Source of the DNA: Verrucomicrobiota bacterium
GTDB lineage: Bacteria > Verrucomicrobiota > Verrucomicrobiia > Limisphaerales > UBA9464
DNA length: 9,644 bases
Direction of reading: 5' to 3'
Assembly (NCBI GenBank): GCA_026397675.1
Contig: JAPLUH010000200.1
Coordinates: forward strand, 1-9,644
The translations under genes were made by a program, and so were the position numbers. A model generated the notes under the pieces. That model did no database searches, was not told the DNA's origin, and saw only the letters and a list, made by a program, of their open reading frames with translations. This document shows positions 1 to 7,900 of this stretch, piece after piece; position 1 is the first letter of the stretch, and each line of letters opens with the position of its first letter.

Positions 1-596
1 CCCGCTTCTGGTCCGGGGCTGACCGGGATGCCAAGGCCGATGTCTATGATCTCAAGGGCTTGGTCGAAGAACTCATCGAGCGGCTCGGTCTCCGCGGCGT
101 GGTCTATGCGCGCCGCCCGGAGAGCACCGCGCTGATGCTCGAGTCGGCCTCGGTGACCCTCGGCGGCAAACTGCCTTTGGGTCAATTGGGTCAACTGCTG
201 CCGACGTTGGCCAAGCGGTACGACTTACGGGATGCGGTCCTGCTGGCAGAACTCGACCTCGATATCCTTCTGGCCCGTGGAAATTCAGCCCGGAGCTTCA
301 AGCCCCTGGCCGCCTTCCCGGCGATCCAGCGCGATGTGGCGATGATCGTGCCGGAGGCAACCACTCACGAAGCAGTCCTGGCCGCGGTCAAACAGGCCAA
401 GCCGAACAACCTTGAGGCGGTGGAACTCTTCGATGTCTTCCGTGGCAAGCACGTGCCCGAGGGACATAAGAGCTTGGCTTATTCGTTCACCTATCGGGCG
501 GCCGACCGCACCTTGAAGGACGAAGAAGTCCAAGCCGCCCACGACCGCCTCATCGGCGTGTTCCAATCGGCCCTCGGCGCCACCCTGCGCGCCTGA
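1..596 (+). CDS. pheT: Phenylalanine--tRNA ligase beta subunit, C-terminal part (5' truncated by window edge)
   Basis: This is the last roughly 197 codons of PheT; the reading frame is open from base 3 and ends at TGA 594-596. PheT is the large subunit of the cytoplasmic alpha2-beta2 enzyme that charges tRNA-Phe. The visible start of the fragment (WSGAD, then DVYDLKG) matches the conserved end of the catalytic-like B6/B7 region of PheT. The last third, from about base 315 (FPAIQRDVA) to the end, is the FDX-ACB anticodon-binding domain, with its usual closing pattern of SLAYSFTYR, then RTLKDEEV and a final helix. The C-terminus appears complete. The TTG at base 60 is internal to the gene and is not a start. 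Nothing looks broken. The gene converges on the P-type ATPase gene, with 116 bases between the two stop codons. Confidence 0.95.
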   Translation, partial: RFWSGADRDAKADVYDLKGLVEELIERLGLRGVVYARRPESTALMLESASVTLGGKLPLGQLGQLLPTLAKRYDLRDAVLLAELDLDILLARGNSARSFKPLAAFPAIQRDVAMIVPEATTHEAVLAAVKQAKPNNLEAVELFDVFRGKHVPEGHKSLAYSFTYRAADRTLKDEEVQAAHDRLIGVFQSALGATLRA

Positions 597-602
597 GGAG
601 TT

Positions 603-654
603 GCAGAGATCGGTCCGCCGCAGACACGGACTACCGCAGAGATCGGTCCCTCTG
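603..654. repeat. Short degenerate tandem repeat in the pheT/ATPase convergent gap
   Basis: A 14-base word (gcagagatcggtcc) occurs exactly at 603-616 and again at 636-649, 33 bases apart. Between them, 620-635 (gcagacacggactacc) is a diverged copy of the same unit, so the stretch reads as about three 16-17 base units each beginning gcag. Bases 637-641 (cagag) and 650-654 (ctctg) could also pair as a weak 5-bp stem with an 8-base loop, but no T-run follows. The exact repeat is directly visible; a role in transcription ending or as a dispersed intergenic repeat is only a possibility. The rest of the 597-712 gap shows nothing else recognisable. Confidence 0.55.
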
Positions 655-712
655 TGTGAGCTTGAAACTGAAACGACTAACCCGTGAAAGACAGAGTACA
701 GCGCTTCTCCCC

Positions 713-3055
713 TCAGCCCCGTCGCCTCCGCCGCAGGCGCAGGGCGTTGCCGATGACGATGAGGTCCGAAAGGCCCATAGTTAGGGCACACACCACGGGG
801 CTCAGGTATCCTAGGGCCGCCAGCGGCACGGCGGCGGCGTTGTAGAAGAACGCCCAGAACAAGTTCTGGTGGATGGTTCTCAGGGTTCGATCGGCGAGGT
901 CCAAGGCCTCGACCACCGCGGCCAAATCGGGTCGCAGCAAAACAATGTCGGCGGCCTCGCGGGCCACGTCGGCGGCCTTGGCGACGGCGATGCCCAAGTT
1001 GGCCGCGGCCAGTGCCGGCGAATCGTTGATACCGTCTCCCACGAAGGCCACCTGAAGCCCCCGGGCTTGAATTTCGCCCAGGATCCGCACCTTGTCCTCG
1101 GGCCGGCATTCGGCACGCACCCGTTCCGGCGGGATGCCCACGGCCTTGGCCACGGCCTGACACGTGGGGCCGGTGTCGCCTGAGATGAGCCACGTCTCCG
1201 TCCCCTGCGCCTGCAGGCGTCGGACGACCTCGGGCGAGTCCGGACGGACGGCATCACCCACGTGCAGGATCGCCAACACGGCCTTGCCTTCGGTCAGCAA
1301 CAGCGCGCTGTGTCCGCCTTCGGATGCTTGTTGCAAACAGGCCTCGGCCTCGCCGCTCAACGGAATCCCTAACGAGCGCATCCAACCCACCGACCCCAAC
1401 CGCAGGGGAGAGCCTGGATCACCCCCGGCTGCAATGGCCTCGATGCCTTGACCGCGCAACTCCCGCCACGAGATCAGCGCTGGTAGGCTGTGCCCAGAGG
1501 TTGGGGAGGCATCCCGCAATGCCTTGTCCGCCGCGCTCACGGCCCGCGAGACTGGATGTTGGGATCGATTGGCCAAAAGCCCGGCCAGTGCGGGCAGTGG
1601 AATGGATCGGAAATTTTCCGGCCGGAGGTCTTCCCATCGGGTGATGGAGGGATGACCGGCCGTGAGAGTGCCGGTCTTGTCGAACGCCAAGGCTGAGATG
1701 CGCCCGGTTTTTTCGAGTGCCACCGCGTCCCGGATGAGGATGCCGCGTCGGGCGGCGGCATTGATACCAGCCATCAGAGCCACCGGTGTGGCCAACCCCA
1801 TGGCACAGGGACAGGCCACGATGAGCACCGAACAGAAGGCCGAAACAGCATCGCTCATGGGGGACAGGCTCGCCTGAGGGTGCCAGAGCAGGGGACTCAG
1901 GAGGGATTGCCAGTGGCGGAGTGTCTCGGGGGCCCAAGCCCAGGCCGCTGCCGCCAGGCATGCGATGATCACCACCACGGGCACGAAGACCGAGCTGACC
2001 CGGTCGGCCAGGCGTTGAATGGAAGCCCGGCTGGACTGCGCCCGTTCCACCACCGCGGCGATGCGGGCCAAGGTGGTGTGTTGGCCGGTTGCGGTGACCC
2101 GCACAACGAGGCTTCCCTCGACATTGGCTGAGCCGGCCAGCAACGCCGCTCCGGAAGATTTACACACGGGCATGGCTTCCCCGGTCAGCAGGGATTCATC
2201 GGCCGACGAGTCCCCTTCCAGCACGACCGCATCGACCGGGATATGGTCTCCGGGTTTGATGCGAAGGCGGTCCCCGGTGCGCAGTTGGGCGACGGGGGTT
2301 TCGACCTCGTGTCCTGCTGAGTCCAATCGTCGGGCCGTGGTAGGAGCCAACTCCATCAACGCTCTCAGAGCATTTCCGGCCTTGGAGCTCATTCGGGCTT
2401 CCAGTGCATGGCCCACGCTGATGAGCGTCAGGATGCTGACCGACTCCGCGAAGAAGAGGTGGGCCTGGCTCTGGGTGAAAAACAGCCATAGGCTCCAGAA
2501 GTAGGCGCTCGACGAACCCAGTGACACGAGGGTGTCCATATTGGATCGGCCGACCCGCAACTGCCGCCAGGCCCCGCGATAGAATCGCCACCCCACCCCC
2601 GCTTGGACCGCGCTCGCCAGCACCAACGACAGGGTCTGGAACCCTCGTTGCATGCCCCAGCCGCCGATCCAATCGCCTGTCAGCAGCAACAGCGTGGCGG
2701 GAACTCCGAGCCAAACGGCCGTCGTCCAAGGATTGGGTGGGGTGTTTCCGGGGGGCGATCCGGCCGGGGAAGGGGATCCGGGGTTCTCGGCCAAGAAGGA
2801 TTGGTAACCCGCCCGTTTTACCGCCTCGATCAACCGTGCGGGTTCCGGAGCCCGATCGGGCATCCAGTAAGTCCGTGCCAGGGCATCCTGGAGATTCACC
2901 ACGGATCGGGAAACGCCCGGTACGCCTTGGAGCGCCTCGGTGACCGATCGGGCACAATTTCCACAATCCATGCCCTCAATGCGCAACTCAGTGAGGGTGC
3001 CCAATGGGGGTGGCGGTGTGGAGCGGGGCCGAAAACTAATTCCCTCTGGACCCAT
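713..3055 (-). CDS. Heavy-metal-translocating P1B-type ATPase, CopA-like (probable copper exporter)
   Basis: Inner-membrane pump that uses ATP to move a soft metal ion, most likely Cu(I), out of the cytoplasm. Numbering from ATG 3055 (780 residues): an HMA metal-binding domain with GMDCGNC (Cys31, Cys34); eight predicted membrane segments; actuator-loop TGEA at 291-294; CPC at 415-417 in the sixth segment; phosphorylated Asp459 in DKTGT; HP at 500-501; and the hinge GDGIND at 673-678. All catalytic motifs are intact and the length is normal. I prefer ATG 3055 because GAGG sits eight bases upstream; a TTG at 3091 would add 12 residues but has no Shine-Dalgarno sequence. The seventh segment has the Cu-type YN pair (738-739), but the eighth reads MGLSD (760-764) where copper pumps usually have MxxSS, and GMDC is more typical of Zn/Cd pumps. 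Copper is therefore likely but not certain. The protein ends in a run of arginines. No metal regulator or chaperone gene is visible nearby. Confidence 0.93.
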   Translation of the reverse strand: MGPEGISFRPRSTPPPPLGTLTELRIEGMDCGNCARSVTEALQGVPGVSRSVVNLQDALARTYWMPDRAPEPARLIEAVKRAGYQSFLAENPGSPSPAGSPPGNTPPNPWTTAVWLGVPATLLLLTGDWIGGWGMQRGFQTLSLVLASAVQAGVGWRFYRGAWRQLRVGRSNMDTLVSLGSSSAYFWSLWLFFTQSQAHLFFAESVSILTLISVGHALEARMSSKAGNALRALMELAPTTARRLDSAGHEVETPVAQLRTGDRLRIKPGDHIPVDAVVLEGDSSADESLLTGEAMPVCKSSGAALLAGSANVEGSLVVRVTATGQHTTLARIAAVVERAQSSRASIQRLADRVSSVFVPVVVIIACLAAAAWAWAPETLRHWQSLLSPLLWHPQASLSPMSDAVSAFCSVLIVACPCAMGLATPVALMAGINAAARRGILIRDAVALEKTGRISALAFDKTGTLTAGHPSITRWEDLRPENFRSIPLPALAGLLANRSQHPVSRAVSAADKALRDASPTSGHSLPALISWRELRGQGIEAIAAGGDPGSPLRLGSVGWMRSLGIPLSGEAEACLQQASEGGHSALLLTEGKAVLAILHVGDAVRPDSPEVVRRLQAQGTETWLISGDTGPTCQAVAKAVGIPPERVRAECRPEDKVRILGEIQARGLQVAFVGDGINDSPALAAANLGIAVAKAADVAREAADIVLLRPDLAAVVEALDLADRTLRTIHQNLFWAFFYNAAAVPLAALGYLSPVVCALTMGLSDLIVIGNALRLRRRRRG

Positions 3056-3063
3056 ACCCACAG

Positions 3064-3067
3064 CCTC
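3064..3067 (-). promoter_or_regulatory. Ribosome binding site supporting the ATPase start at 3055
   Basis: Read on the minus strand this is GAGG, followed by eight bases and then ATG at 3055-3053. The upstream in-frame TTG at 3091-3089 has no purine-rich sequence before it, so this site decides the start in favour of the shorter 780-residue protein. Confidence 0.5.
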
Positions 3068-3091
3068 GGTTGAGTTCTTCCGACAGAACAA

Positions 3092-3184
3092 TGAGAAATA
3101 ACAACCGGCCTTCGGTTAAAGTTACTGGATCGAACAACAGACCTGCGGCCAATCTACGGGTTCTATAGCCGCGTTTGTTAACGG
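3092..3184. promoter_or_regulatory. Divergent intergenic region between the ATPase and the kinase-LamG gene
   Basis: The two genes are transcribed away from each other, so the promoters of both should lie in this short stretch (or to 3056 if the ATPase starts at its ATG). It contains a small inverted repeat, aaccg at 3103-3107 and cggtt at 3113-3117 with a 5-base spacer, and the palindrome gttaac at 3177-3182 just before the plus-strand ATG. I could not find a convincing -35/-10 pair or a recognisable CueR- or CsoR-type operator. The promoter assignment rests on gene orientation only. Confidence 0.35.
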
Positions 3185-4900
3185 ATGATTGACGTCCCGT
3201 CACCCTCTGAAGATCCCCTGGAACTGCTGCCGCAATCCCTGCGCCAACGGCTGGGATCGTGTCGCAAGTTGCGATGTCTCTCGTCTCGAAATTTTCGCGA
3301 GGTCTACCTGGTCGAGGACTCGCTAGGTTCCTGGCGAGTGTTTAAAATTGCCCGTCAGTGCGATTCCGAAACGCTGGTCCGCTTCCAGCAAGTGCGCGAA
3401 GCCCTCAAGGGCCTCTCCGCCGAGGTCGGAGTATTGCCGGTTCTCGATTATGGACTGGAGCCGGTCCATGGAATTGCTTGGGAAGAGCTGCCGCTGGCGG
3501 ACTCGGTGGACTCGAAGCCGGTGGAGTTTGAGAACTATTCACCGGTAACCGTGGATGTGGGTGCTTCGGGCACGACGGCAGTCGCGGCCAAGACCGCCTT
3601 GCCGGTGGTTCAAGCCCTCGCGTTCCTGCATCGTCGAGGTTTGGCCCATGGCGATGTCAAACCGGCCAACGTGCTCCAACTCCAAGGGCGTTGGGTTCTG
3701 GCTGATTACGACACCGTGGTTGGGGTCCATGAGGTCGTGGCCATCACCGTATCCACCGAGGGGTATAGCCCGCCGGGAACGAGTGAGGGGAGTGGGCGAG
3801 ATCTCTACGCGCTCGGAAAGTCGATTTACGAGCTGTGGAGCGGAAACAACCGCTTAGAATTCCCTTCGTTGCCGTCGCGCCTCACGGGCGTCGGTCTTTG
3901 GAGACCTGAAGATCGCCTGATGAATCACCTCATCGAGGCGCTGTGCCATCCGATGGGAATGAATCGATTGCGGGAACTGGGCGTGGTGCAGGCGGTCCTT
4001 GAGGCGGTGGAATCGGGAGACGCAGCACGAATGTCCCGTGCCGAGACGCTCCTGCGGCCCCCTGGCAACCGAGCGGTGAGGTGGGGCGTTGGTGTCGTAT
4101 TTTCTGGGGTCCTGTTGTGGTTCATCCTCCTTCAGAGCGGATGGTTGCCTCGGTTACCTGTTTCCAAGGTCGTGGGCGCGTTGGCCTCAACCGTGCCTGA
4201 ACGCGAACCGACGGAGGGACTCGTGGCGTATTATCCCCTGGATGGAGACGCTCAAGACCACAGTGGCCGAGGTCATCATGGCACCCTCTTCGGAGTGTCC
4301 TGGGCCGCCGACGCCTCCAAGAAGCCCTCCCGCGCGGCGCATTTCAATGGAGAGGCCGGCATTAGCATTCCGGAGTTTCCGGAATCGGAGACCAATGCCT
4401 TTTCGACGGTATTGTGGGTGCTCGCACAGCCGAACAACCACGGAAAGATCGCTACCCAAGGCAAGCTCTTGATCAAGGATCGAGGCGTTGGAGATCGAGA
4501 TTCACCCGGGCGTCAATGGACTCTGGCGCTGGATCATAGCGTCGTTAAGAGCGAGGTTTGGGTCCATTCTGAGGGAGGACCCAACATTTTTAGCTCCCAG
4601 TATATTCCCCTCGATTACTCAGGAAATACTTGGATCCACCTGGTCCAGACTTGGGACGGGCGTCGCTTGGAATTGTGGATCGACGGCGAGCGGAGGGACT
4701 CCACGTCTGCGGTGGGGGCCTTGGCTTTAGGCGATTCGCCGGTCCGAATCGGCTGGGATCAATACTACTTCTTTCAGGGCGATATCGACGAAGTGCGAAT
4801 TTATGACCGCGCCCTTTCCGATGACGAGGTCCGAGGACTGTTTCGCTTGGGTCTGCGCAGAGCCCTGAGTCAGTGGTGGGCCAGGTTGTCGGGCGACTGA
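3185..4900 (+). CDS. Membrane protein: divergent protein-kinase-like domain, one TM helix, C-terminal LamG domain
   Basis: A 571-residue protein with a predicted inside-to-outside layout. Residues about 25-285 resemble a Ser/Thr kinase: candidate ATP-lysine Lys54 (VFKIA), catalytic loop HGDVKPAN with Asp157, Lys159 and Asn162, and helix-F motif DLYALG with Asp206. Two features are unusual: the region where the glycine-rich loop should be (31-45) has no glycine, and the metal-binding DFG is DYD (174-176). Residues about 300-318 form one hydrophobic helix. Residues about 344-553 are a LamG/concanavalin-A-like domain, opening with LVAYYPLDGDAQDHSG and closing with GDIDEVRIYDRALSDDEV, and probably lie outside the cytoplasm. 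The protein could be an active receptor-type kinase or a pseudokinase that binds carbohydrate or protein outside. The ATG follows stop-free sequence but has no clear Shine-Dalgarno. It is the first gene of a likely unit with the next two; the following start is 60 bases away. Confidence 0.85.
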   Translation: MIDVPSPSEDPLELLPQSLRQRLGSCRKLRCLSSRNFREVYLVEDSLGSWRVFKIARQCDSETLVRFQQVREALKGLSAEVGVLPVLDYGLEPVHGIAWEELPLADSVDSKPVEFENYSPVTVDVGASGTTAVAAKTALPVVQALAFLHRRGLAHGDVKPANVLQLQGRWVLADYDTVVGVHEVVAITVSTEGYSPPGTSEGSGRDLYALGKSIYELWSGNNRLEFPSLPSRLTGVGLWRPEDRLMNHLIEALCHPMGMNRLRELGVVQAVLEAVESGDAARMSRAETLLRPPGNRAVRWGVGVVFSGVLLWFILLQSGWLPRLPVSKVVGALASTVPEREPTEGLVAYYPLDGDAQDHSGRGHHGTLFGVSWAADASKKPSRAAHFNGEAGISIPEFPESETNAFSTVLWVLAQPNNHGKIATQGKLLIKDRGVGDRDSPGRQWTLALDHSVVKSEVWVHSEGGPNIFSSQYIPLDYSGNTWIHLVQTWDGRRLELWIDGERRDSTSAVGALALGDSPVRIGWDQYYFFQGDIDEVRIYDRALSDDEVRGLFRLGLRRALSQWWARLSGD

Positions 4901-4926
4901 TGCGATGAGGATCGCGATGGGGGGTT

Positions 4927-4942
4927 GCTGGACCTTCCCAGC
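4927..4942. other. Small stem-loop between the kinase-LamG and PSD1 genes
   Basis: gctgg at 4927-4931 pairs with ccagc at 4938-4942 around a 6-base loop; outer bases ggt (4923-4925) and acc (4946-4948) could extend it across a small internal loop. There is no T-run, so it does not look like an intrinsic terminator and does not argue against read-through into the next gene. It ends 18 bases before the predicted GTG start, so an effect on translation is conceivable but unproven. Confidence 0.2.
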
Positions 4943-4960
4943 TAGACCATCCTCCGCGGC

Positions 4961-7900
4961 GTGACCCTCTGTTTTGCCATTGCGTGCCGCGCTCTTCAAA
5001 TCCGTTGTCACGGTGTCGCTTGGGTGGTGTTGATGAGCCTGTGTTCCGTGGCCCTCCAAGCCGGAACCGCACCCATGTCGGAACCGCGCGTGGATTTCAA
5101 CCGACAGATACGTCCCATTTTCTCGGAACATTGCTTTGCCTGCCATGGCCCGGATGAGGGCAAACGCAAGGCCGGGTTACGCCTCGATCGTCAGGAAGAC
5201 GCCTTTCAAACGCTCAAATCTGGCCAGCATGCCTTGGTCGCTGGTCAGCCCGAAAAGAGCACTCTGGTCGAGCGGATCCTGACGAAGGATCCCGACGAGA
5301 TCATGCCGCCACCCAAGCATGGAAAGCCCCTCTCGCCCGCTCAGATTGAACTCCTCCAGCAATGGGTGCAACAGGGAGCTGGCTGGCAACAGCACTGGTC
5401 GTTCATCGTGCCCACGGCTCCGGAATTGCCGCGAGTTCAAGACGGCAAGTGGGCCCGCAATGCCATCGATACCTTCGTTCTGTCTCGATTGGAGTCCGAA
5501 GGGCTCAAGCCTAATCCGGAGGCCGACTCGGTCAGCTTGCAGCGCCGTGTCACCCTCGACCTCACCGGTTTGCCTCCCACTGTGGAGGAGGTTGACGCCT
5601 TCCTCGCCGATAAGCGTTCGGATGCGTATGAGCGCCTTGTCGATCGTCTGATGGATTCCCAGCATTACGGAGAGCGTGTCGGCCAGAACTGGCTTGATTT
5701 AGCGCGCTACGCCGATACGAGCGGATACCACTTCGATGGCGTCCGGTTCATGTGGTTATGGCGGGACTGGGTGATCGATGCCTTCAATGCCGACAAGCCC
5801 TTCGACCAATTTACCGTCGAGCAGTTGGCGGGCGATCTCTTGCCCAATCCTTCCGTCAGTCAGCGGGTGGCCACTGGTTTTGTGCGCAATAACATGACCA
5901 ATGACGAGGGCGGCGCCGACCCGGACGAGTACCTCAACAAGTACGTAGTGGATCGGGTTAATACGGTCGGGGCCACCTTTATGGGGTTGACCGTGGGCTG
6001 CACCGAGTGCCACGACCACAAGTACGATCCCATTAGCACCAAGGAATTTTACCGGCTTTACGCGTTCTTCCACAACGTCCCGGAAAAGGGGCTCGATCGC
6101 ATCCGCACCGACAACCCGCCACCGCGCCTGCCGGTGCCGACGTCCGATCAGGCCGCTCGGTTCGTGGAGGCCGATTTCGCTCTCAAGGATGCCGAGAAAA
6201 CCCTCCAGGACCGGAACAACGAATTGGGCGAGACTCAGGAGAAATGGGAGCGAGAACTGGGCGAGAAGACTCCAGTGCTGGCGTCGACCCACGGCCTGAC
6301 GGTCCGGTGGAATTTCGATGGCGCCCTAGATCAGGCAGTCGCTTGGAAGGGAACCAACGCGCCGGAGTTTGCTGATGCTCGTTTGGGCAAAGCATTGAAG
6401 CTCGATGGCAAGGCCCATGCCGAGACCGTTTCGCGCTTGGACTGGGGGCGCACCAACGCCTTCGCGGTGGCCGCATGGGTCCGGCTCCAAGGCGATGGCG
6501 CCGTCTTGAGCCAAATGGAAAAAGGCCCCGGATACCGCGGGGTGGACTTGCTGATTTCAGATCGGCGCCTCCAGACCCACCTCATCCATGCTTGGCCCGA
6601 GGACGCGATTAAGGTCCGCACCAAAGAACAGTTGGCTCAGAATCAGTGGCTTCATGTCGCAATGAGTTACGATGGATCGGCCAAGGCCTCCGGCGTTCAA
6701 CTCTTCGTCAACGGAGTGCGCAAGGATCTGGAGACTGAGAAGGACCAGCTCAAGGGGTCCTTTGCCACTCAAGAACCCCTTCGCATCGGCTCCCGCAACG
6801 GAGAGTCTTTCTTGACCGGGCAGTTGGATGACTTGCGGATTTATTCTCGGACGCTCACCGCCACCGAGGCGGTATCACTCACCTTTGAGGGTTATGCGGC
6901 GATTGTGGCCAAGTCGCGGGGCCAGCGCTCCGACGAAGAACGCAGTGAGTTGGCTCGCTTCTACCGCGAAAACCATGCGGTCGACTTCCTGCGGGCCGAG
7001 AAGGCGCTGGCCCAGGCGCGCCGCAACAAGGACGCTTTCTATTCCAAGATTCCGACCACCCTCATCATGGAGGAGCTGGATCCCCCTCGGGAGACGTACG
7101 TGTTGGTTCGGGGTGACTTCCGCACGCGAGGGGAACGGGTGCATCCGGGGACTCCCTCCTTCCTGCCATCGCTGCCGGCCGGTCCGACCAACCGCCTGGC
7201 GTTGGCCCGTTGGTTGGTTTCCAAGGAGCACCCGCTCACGGCCCGAGTAACGGTTAATCGCTACTGGGGAATGCTCTTCGGCACAGGGTTGGTCAAGACG
7301 GCCAACGATTTTGGTTCCCAAGGGGAGTGGCCCAGCCATCCGGAGTTGCTCGACTTCCTGGCGGTGCGTTTCCGCGACGGAGGCTCTGGAGCTGCGACGA
7401 CCCAGCGGCGCGGCCAAAAGACTCCCCACCTCAAGCCCTGGAGCGTGAAGGACCAGTTGCGCCTGATGGTCACCAGCGCCACCTACCGGCAGGCGGCGAC
7501 GGCTACCCCGGAGAAGCTGACACGGGACCCCTACAATCGACTCTTCACCCGCGGTCCGCGCCTGCGGTTGGACGCCGAATACATCCGCGACAACGCGCTG
7601 GCCGTCTCAGGCCTGCTCAACCCGAAGATGGGTGGTCCGAGCGTCAAGCCCTACCAACCGCCGGGCATCTGGGACGGCACCGACTCGGTCTTCGTTCAAG
7701 ATCATGGCCAGGATCTCTATCGCCGAGGCATGTACGTGTTCTGGAGACGCTCGGCGCACTACCCGTCCTTCGCGACATTCGATGCGCCGAACCGCGAGGT
7801 TTGCACGTTCTTACGCCAGCGGACGCAAACCCCGTTGCAATCTCTGGTACTCATGAACGATCCGGCCTTCGTCGAAGCGGCCCGCGGCCTCGCGCAGCGG

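Noticed and set aside
285..1193. 302-codon minus-strand open frame across the pheT and ATPase ends
   Set aside because: It lies opposite the FDX-ACB domain of pheT and in another frame of the ATPase. The translation is rich in Arg and Gly with no recognisable domain, as expected of a high-GC shadow frame.
2196..2966. 256-codon minus-strand open frame overlapping the ATPase gene
   Set aside because: It is out of frame within the ATPase N-terminal half, where the true frame carries the HMA motif, membrane helices and actuator loop.
3103..3117. CueR- or CsoR-type operator controlling the ATPase
   Set aside because: The inverted repeat is only 5 bp per arm and does not resemble the known copper-regulator sites closely enough to name it.
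4927..4942. Intrinsic terminator between the kinase-LamG and PSD1 genes
   Set aside because: The stem is only 5 bp and is followed by tagaccatcc, with no T-run.
4727..5146. Minus-strand open frames spanning the gap between the kinase-LamG and PSD1 genes
   Set aside because: Both ends run antisense to well-supported domains (LamG end, signal peptide and cytochrome-like motif), and no protein family is recognisable.
4214..6865. Recent duplication of the LamG domain between the two neighbouring genes
   Set aside because: The two domains share only general family features such as the final GxxDxxRIY pattern; the sequences are too different to indicate a recent local copy.
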